The translations under genes were made by a program, and so were the position numbers. Under the pieces are notes generated by a model that was not told the DNA's origin, ran no database searches, and worked only from the letters and a program-made list of their open reading frames with translations. From positions 1 through 64,000 of the forward strand of contig NZ_MJAH01000025.1 of the NCBI RefSeq assembly GCF_001746295.1: a stretch of 64,000 nt of DNA, in the 5' to 3' direction. Source of the DNA: Streptomyces sp. LUP47B (GTDB lineage Bacteria > Actinomycetota > Actinomycetes > Streptomycetales > Streptomycetaceae). Shown piece by piece: positions 63,595 to 64,000 of this stretch; positions within the stretch are counted from its first letter, which is position 1; every line of letters begins with the position of its first letter.

Positions 63595-64000
63595 ATGCCT
63601 GACCTGTACGGATGGATCGTGGAGCAGATCACGGCTCAGGAGGTGGTTGCCCGGGCGGCAACGGACGGCCCGTGGAGTCTGCATCCCTGCCGGACCGATG
63701 AGCCGGGCGTTCTTGAGGTTCGCCATGGGGAGCAGCGCGGGACTGACATTGTCACGGATGCCTACACGGCGGACGCCTGGCATATCGCCGTGAACGGGCC
63801 GAACGTCGCACTGCGCCGGTGCGCTGCCGACCGGAAGCTCCTCGCCCTGCACAAGCCGCGCGGCGTGGACTGGGATGCCGAAGGCCGCGACTGGGCCGGG
63901 AACCCGTACGTGTGTGAGGGGTGCGGGCAGGAGGGCATCTGCCAGGACTGGGTGACCGAGCACGCCAACGACTGCCCCGTCCTCCTGGCGATAGCTGAGG
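63595..64000 (+). CDS. DUF6221-like protein, cut by the window end
   Basis: ATG 63595 (GAGGGAGCAGGGC upstream). At least 135 aa: LYGWIVEQITAQEVVARAAT, ATDGPWSLHP, LRRCAADRKLLALH, then CEGCGQEGICQDW and CPVLLAIAE. It is a divergent paralogue of the preceding gene, so a recent-to-old tandem duplication is likely. The 3' end lies outside. Confidence 0.65.
   Translation, partial: MPDLYGWIVEQITAQEVVARAATDGPWSLHPCRTDEPGVLEVRHGEQRGTDIVTDAYTADAWHIAVNGPNVALRRCAADRKLLALHKPRGVDWDAEGRDWAGNPYVCEGCGQEGICQDWVTEHANDCPVLLAIAE

Noticed and set aside
1..64000. CRISPR array, transposase, rRNA or tRNA gene
   Set aside because: No spacer-repeat pattern, DDE transposase signature, terminal inverted repeats or convincing tRNA/rRNA sequence was found by reading both strands.

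Overview
The window is high-GC (about 70 percent) DNA with heavy G/C third-position bias. Nearly every gene has a GGAGG-type ribosome binding site or a GTGA/ATGA overlap with its neighbour. WhiB-like proteins, DUF721, XRE-TPR and LuxR regulators and a TraB/FtsK-type translocase point to a Streptomyces-type actinomycete. The window carries phage lysis and tail-fibre genes together with plasmid replication, partition and transfer genes. The best reading is part of a large extrachromosomal phage-plasmid or plasmid-prophage. No terminase, capsid, portal or DNA polymerase gene and no replicon end is visible, so the rest of the element lies outside.

Layout. 1-5.7 kb: end of a late phage operon (zinc amidase endolysin, holin-like protein, membrane coiled coil, collagen-like protein, a 14 x 20-residue repeat fibre protein), closed by a strong terminator at 5650. 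5.8-11.8 kb: small genes, a divergent twin-palindrome operator next to a small basic DNA-binding protein, a complete tyrosine recombinase and a truncated second one. 11.9-17 kb: a regulatory hub with a protein that appears to hold four ribbon-helix-helix units, a Rad52-type annealing protein and an aberrant WhiB-like protein. 17-21 kb: replication module 1 (Rep-like protein with an embedded origin-like stretch, followed by two DUF721/DciA-like proteins, one fused to a SLOG domain). 21.4-23.6 kb: partition module (a 12-bp-phased CTAG array, ParA and a ParB-like protein). 24-37.5 kb: two long operons of small accessory genes, including a secreted metzincin protease, a Holliday-resolvase-like nuclease, WhiB, a nucleoside-deoxyribosyltransferase-like protein, DUF1643 and NERD. 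37.8-47 kb: a long minus-strand accessory operon and several tiny zinc-ribbon genes. 47.3-49.6 kb: replication module 2 (DnaB-like RecA fold whose Walker A lysine is arginine, and a winged-helix initiator-like protein whose linker DNA carries iterons). 49.8-52 kb: regulators. 52.1-54 kb: OB-fold protein operon. 54-63 kb: conjugation-type operon (membrane proteins, a 715-residue basic protein, TraB-like ATPase, membrane-anchored Mrr nuclease). The right edge cuts a gene.

Regulation. A 29-bp promoter/operator block occurs five times: upstream of the operons at 26.1, 30.8 and 45.2 kb, and twice between the 12.3-kb minus gene and the multi-RHH gene. It probably defines an element-wide regulon, and the multi-RHH protein is the obvious candidate regulator. 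A second unit occurs twice (11.88 and 23.92 kb): promoter, 14-nt gap, CGGGCRTGTGCCCG hairpin and terminator-like hairpin. It looks like a duplicated small-RNA gene.

No database search was possible. Family names rest on recognised motifs, and all functions of unnamed genes are open.
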